Assembly (NCBI RefSeq): GCF_019649055.1 | Contig: NW_026570306.1 | Coordinates: forward strand, 372,001-436,000 | Source: Paramacrobiotus metropolitanus | Taxonomy: Eukaryota > Tardigrada > Eutardigrada > Parachela > Macrobiotidae | DNA length: 64,000 nt | Reading direction: 5' to 3' | Shown: positions 61,065-64,000 of the stretch, piece after piece | Position numbering within the stretch: the stretch's first letter is position 1 | Layout: every line of letters starts with the position of its first letter | Made by a program: the position numbers and the translations under genes | Notes under the pieces: model-generated | Database searches by the model: none | Told to the model about the DNA's origin: nothing | The model's input: only the letters and a program-made list of their open reading frames with translations

Positions 61065-64000
61065 TCAACTCGTACCCCATTTTTGCTTAAAAATATGTCC
61101 AGGGAGTTTGCTTTCAAACTTTTCAATTTCTTCTCTCATATTAGGCCAATAATATTTTTTAACTTCATATAAAGATTTAAATATCGTCATATCTGGACCA
61201 AATTCTTTCTCATAATTGACCCGCTTATTCGTAGCTAGCATAAGCTTCTCACGCCATTGGAAAGGGATAAAAATATGCGAATTATACCGCTCACTACCAG
61301 GCGTTTTATGACGAACAAGTTCATTATTTTCAACTAACAGCGAATTAATTTCCGCACGTACTGCCTCAGAATCTACATTCTTCGGATTCTTATAAAAATT
61401 GCGCCATGACTGAATATCTACACACCTCTGTTGTTGTTCCAACCAAAAAGCTTTACTGTCCCATTCCGCATTAGACGGAAAATAAAATTCATCACCATCA
61501 TTCGTTTTCGGTCTAGTCCATTTAGGCAAACTATTAGATTTTCCTGACCGCTTACTTTTCACTTCAGATTCGTCATTTTTAACAACTTCTATACACTGAG
61601 CTTCCGCTTTCTGAGGTACTTCTTGCGGTGTTACGTATTTACCACGCAACTCTACCGGTACTTCCGCATAACCCGTTACATTTACTGGTACTACAGACTC
61701 TTCAACAACGTTGTGTTGCACTTGACTACCGCTTTCTCACTGTAACTGCTGCCGTACAAAATAATTTCTGGACTCGCATTAACTGCAACTGCTTGCTTCG
61801 GCAAATAACAATAAAAATCCTCATTAGTTAATTTCCTAATATCATCCGCTACTTTGTGTATTCCCTTACTATCCCTAACAATACAGACTGACTTTCCATT
61901 ATTGCAAAAAGCATTTGACGTTTTAATGCAAATACTATTAGCACCATTTTTCTCGTTAAAAATATTAACCGCGTTACATTCGCATGCCTGTAACTTTTTA
62001 CAAATAACATCGTGGAAATCATCTTCATAATAATTTTCGCCTTCTGAATAAATTTCTTCAACCGGAACAACATTTCCCAAATAAAAATTTTCAGATAAAT
62101 CTATCGAATCATCTGAATTATTCACAACAATTATACCACAATAACCATTTTCATCAAACTTAACAATACCGTCACAAAACAATAATAGACCGCAATTTTT
62201 ACCTTCATACTCGAAATTCTGCTCCAATAATCCGCCTTTAATTAATTCTGCTAATTCACTTCCGAATTTATTAATACGAGCACGTATAACTCCCCTGTTT
62301 CTCGGCTGAATTTCAATCGGATACTGAGGTACTAACCCTAATTTACTAAAATCTGCTAACCGCTTCATAGTTGCCGTATTAATTTCTACTGATTTCCGAC
62401 TCTGAATTACCGGTACTGAAACAACTTCCTTAACCGCCTGTACTGCCGGGGTCAGTACATTTTCTTCGACCTTTTGTCTTCCCAGGACTACTATATTTAG
62501 TTCTGACTCGGGCACACTCTCGAACATACCTTCAATACTAATATCGATTTCCTGCATACTGTTCTGAATCTGCGGTCCACTACTAACCTTTACTGCTTCA
62601 GTACTAACAACCTTCTTTGTTTCCATAGTGGCTACCTGATACTCTGGCTTCGGTAAATCTTTTATCCTATGCGATAATTTCCGCCAATCGTCGGTTAGAC
62701 TTACTGACCCGTTACTCCTCTGGACAATAACCGCTGGAGTTCCAAAGGTAGAATCCGACACCAAATGCTTCGACTCAAGTTTACTGACCATTTCCTCCGT
62801 ATCTCGGTCAATATTATCGACACCTACTTTCCTATTAACGAGTTTTTTCGCCCAACACTCGCAAGCTTTTGCAATAGTGCAAACTGCATCATGAAATTTT
62901 TCGTTGAATTTATCCGAACCAACAGCATAAATTTCGTCAATAGGGTCTAATTCACCCAGAAATAGATTACCGCCAATTTGCACAGTTTTATCCGACAGAT
63001 TCATCACAGGAATACGTAAACACCCGTTTTCATTAACATCAATCACACCGTCAAACAGAAGCAAATTGCCAAACCGTTTACCTTCATACTCAAAATTTTG
63101 CTCAACCCAACCATTTCTCACCAATTCAGCAATTTCAGATTCAGACTTATTTATACGTGCACGAATCACTCCTTTAGACCGAGGTTTAATATCAACCGCA
63201 AATTGAGGAAAAACTTCCATAGTGCAAAAATCAACTGCCGGTTTATTCTGCTTCGATGCCGCTTCATTCACAAGACGTGCCGTTTCATTGCTCACCACAG
63301 GTACTTCTTTGTTCAACACAAAGATAGGCTCATTCCGAAAAGCAGACTCATTCCGAGGAACAGACCCATTCCGAAGATTTCTCTTCTCAACATTCGACTG
63401 TCTAACGTTTTGCTTAACATTCGACTGAACAGGTGGAACTGACCACTCATCATCATCTGCCGGTGCTATTCCTGAAAATGTCACTTCCTTACCCTTTTTC
63501 TTAGCCTTCGTCGGCTTATCATTCTTCTTATACGCCGCATCTACTCTATTCCGCTTAATCGGATCCAACAGACTACTCGGTAACGGATCACGTATTACTC
63601 CTGGTCTATTTACCTGAATAGGACCATCAAAATCCACTCGAAAAATAGCTCTCGCCATAGCACGCTGGTCTTCCGCTGAGACAGGTGCCTTACCAAGGTC
63701 AACATCGTAATTGCCTTCAGCCGGTACAAATTTTCCATCGACAAAATCTCCAGTTTCTCCTTGCAACACCGCGAATTTATTCGTGTATTTCGGATCAACC
63801 CCAGTCGCCACTTCATCTTTCGACATATCTGACTGCAAGTACTCATTACTTGCCGGATCTGGATGTCTCGGAGGACGTGTATCCCGATGCTCAGGATAAC
63901 AGAACTTGCAATTAGATTCGACATGATCAATCTCAACTAACATATTCGGCCAATAAAATTTTTCAAGCAAAAGACGATAAGTCGTAGTATCTTTCAAAAT
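61065..64000 (-). CDS. Long ORF made of duplicated non-catalytic Ty3/gypsy pol segments (partial at right edge, one frame break near 61.72 kb)
   Basis: Open on the minus strand from the window edge to 61691, then, after a one-base-type shift, from about 61721 to 61065; close to 980 codons. Order from the edge: an integrase zinc-region-like start (FYWPNMLVEIDHVESNCKFC), about 200 residues of charged linker, then a linker module (IKPRSKGVIRARINK ... CLRIPVMNLSDKTVQ ... NLFLGELDPIDEIYA). This resembles the protease-to-RT linker of gypsy elements. An RT N-terminal piece follows (FGTPAVIVQRSNGSV, DDWRKLSHRI). The linker module and a worn RT piece then repeat (residues about 545-735). After the shift comes another pre-integrase segment with KKYYWPNMREEIEKF but without the His/Cys ligands. 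No protease, RT YxDD, RNase H or integrase core is present. Likely a derived or co-opted pol fragment, or a non-autonomous element. Confidence 0.6.

Overview
The window is nuclear DNA from an animal. The genes have GT-AG introns, GC-rich exons set in AT-rich introns, and clear bilaterian orthologues: CTCF, MED10, a Y-box protein, ACAD8 and a DHRS11-like dehydrogenase. The species cannot be fixed from sequence alone; a compact ecdysozoan-type invertebrate genome is a guess.

Region 1 (1-21.3 kb) is ordinary, gene-dense chromosome. In order it holds: the 5' part of ACAD8 (minus); a Y-box/cold-shock RNA-binding protein with an RG-rich tail (plus); a CTCF orthologue (plus); a small Ly6/uPAR GPI-type surface protein (plus); Mediator subunit MED10 (minus); and a DHRS11-like short-chain dehydrogenase (plus). 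These were rebuilt exon by exon, and the reading phases close across every visible intron. Three of the genes (CTCF twice, MED10, the dehydrogenase) carry short losses inside conserved coding sequence, three of the four next to C or G runs. This looks like a consensus-indel problem in the assembly more than four decayed genes.

Region 2 (21.3-45.7 kb) is a transposon graveyard. Two diverged, head-to-tail copies of an approximately 8 kb Ty3/gypsy-like element lie at about 21.3-29.8 and 29.8-37.9 kb. They carry integrase remnants and an LTR-like promoter. A third partial LTR-like end is split by a 1.3 kb hAT-type insertion that shows a clean 8-bp target duplication. Copy 1 also contains a foldback element with iterated 16-bp arms and a perfect 34-bp palindrome. 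A broken Helitron/PIF1-type helicase follows at 42.6-43.3 kb.

Region 3 (45.7-64 kb) is the unusual part. Between sparse orphan genes lies a very dense field of degenerate repeats, spaced about 110 bp apart where this can be measured. They share a CGTAGTGG motif (seen as CCACTACG on the plus strand), and at least ten of them have recognisable tRNA-type A and B boxes, all on the minus strand. Embedded in the field are five orphan genes: a serine-rich acidic nuclear-type protein, a TATA-driven two-exon gene, one ORF interrupted by an in-frame TGA, and two small single-exon ORFs. At the right edge is a long minus-strand ORF built from duplicated, non-catalytic pieces of retrotransposon pol: protease-RT linker, RT N-terminus and integrase zinc-binding region. 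None of the five orphan genes could be assigned a function. Together with the tRNA-like field they are the best candidate here for something undescribed.
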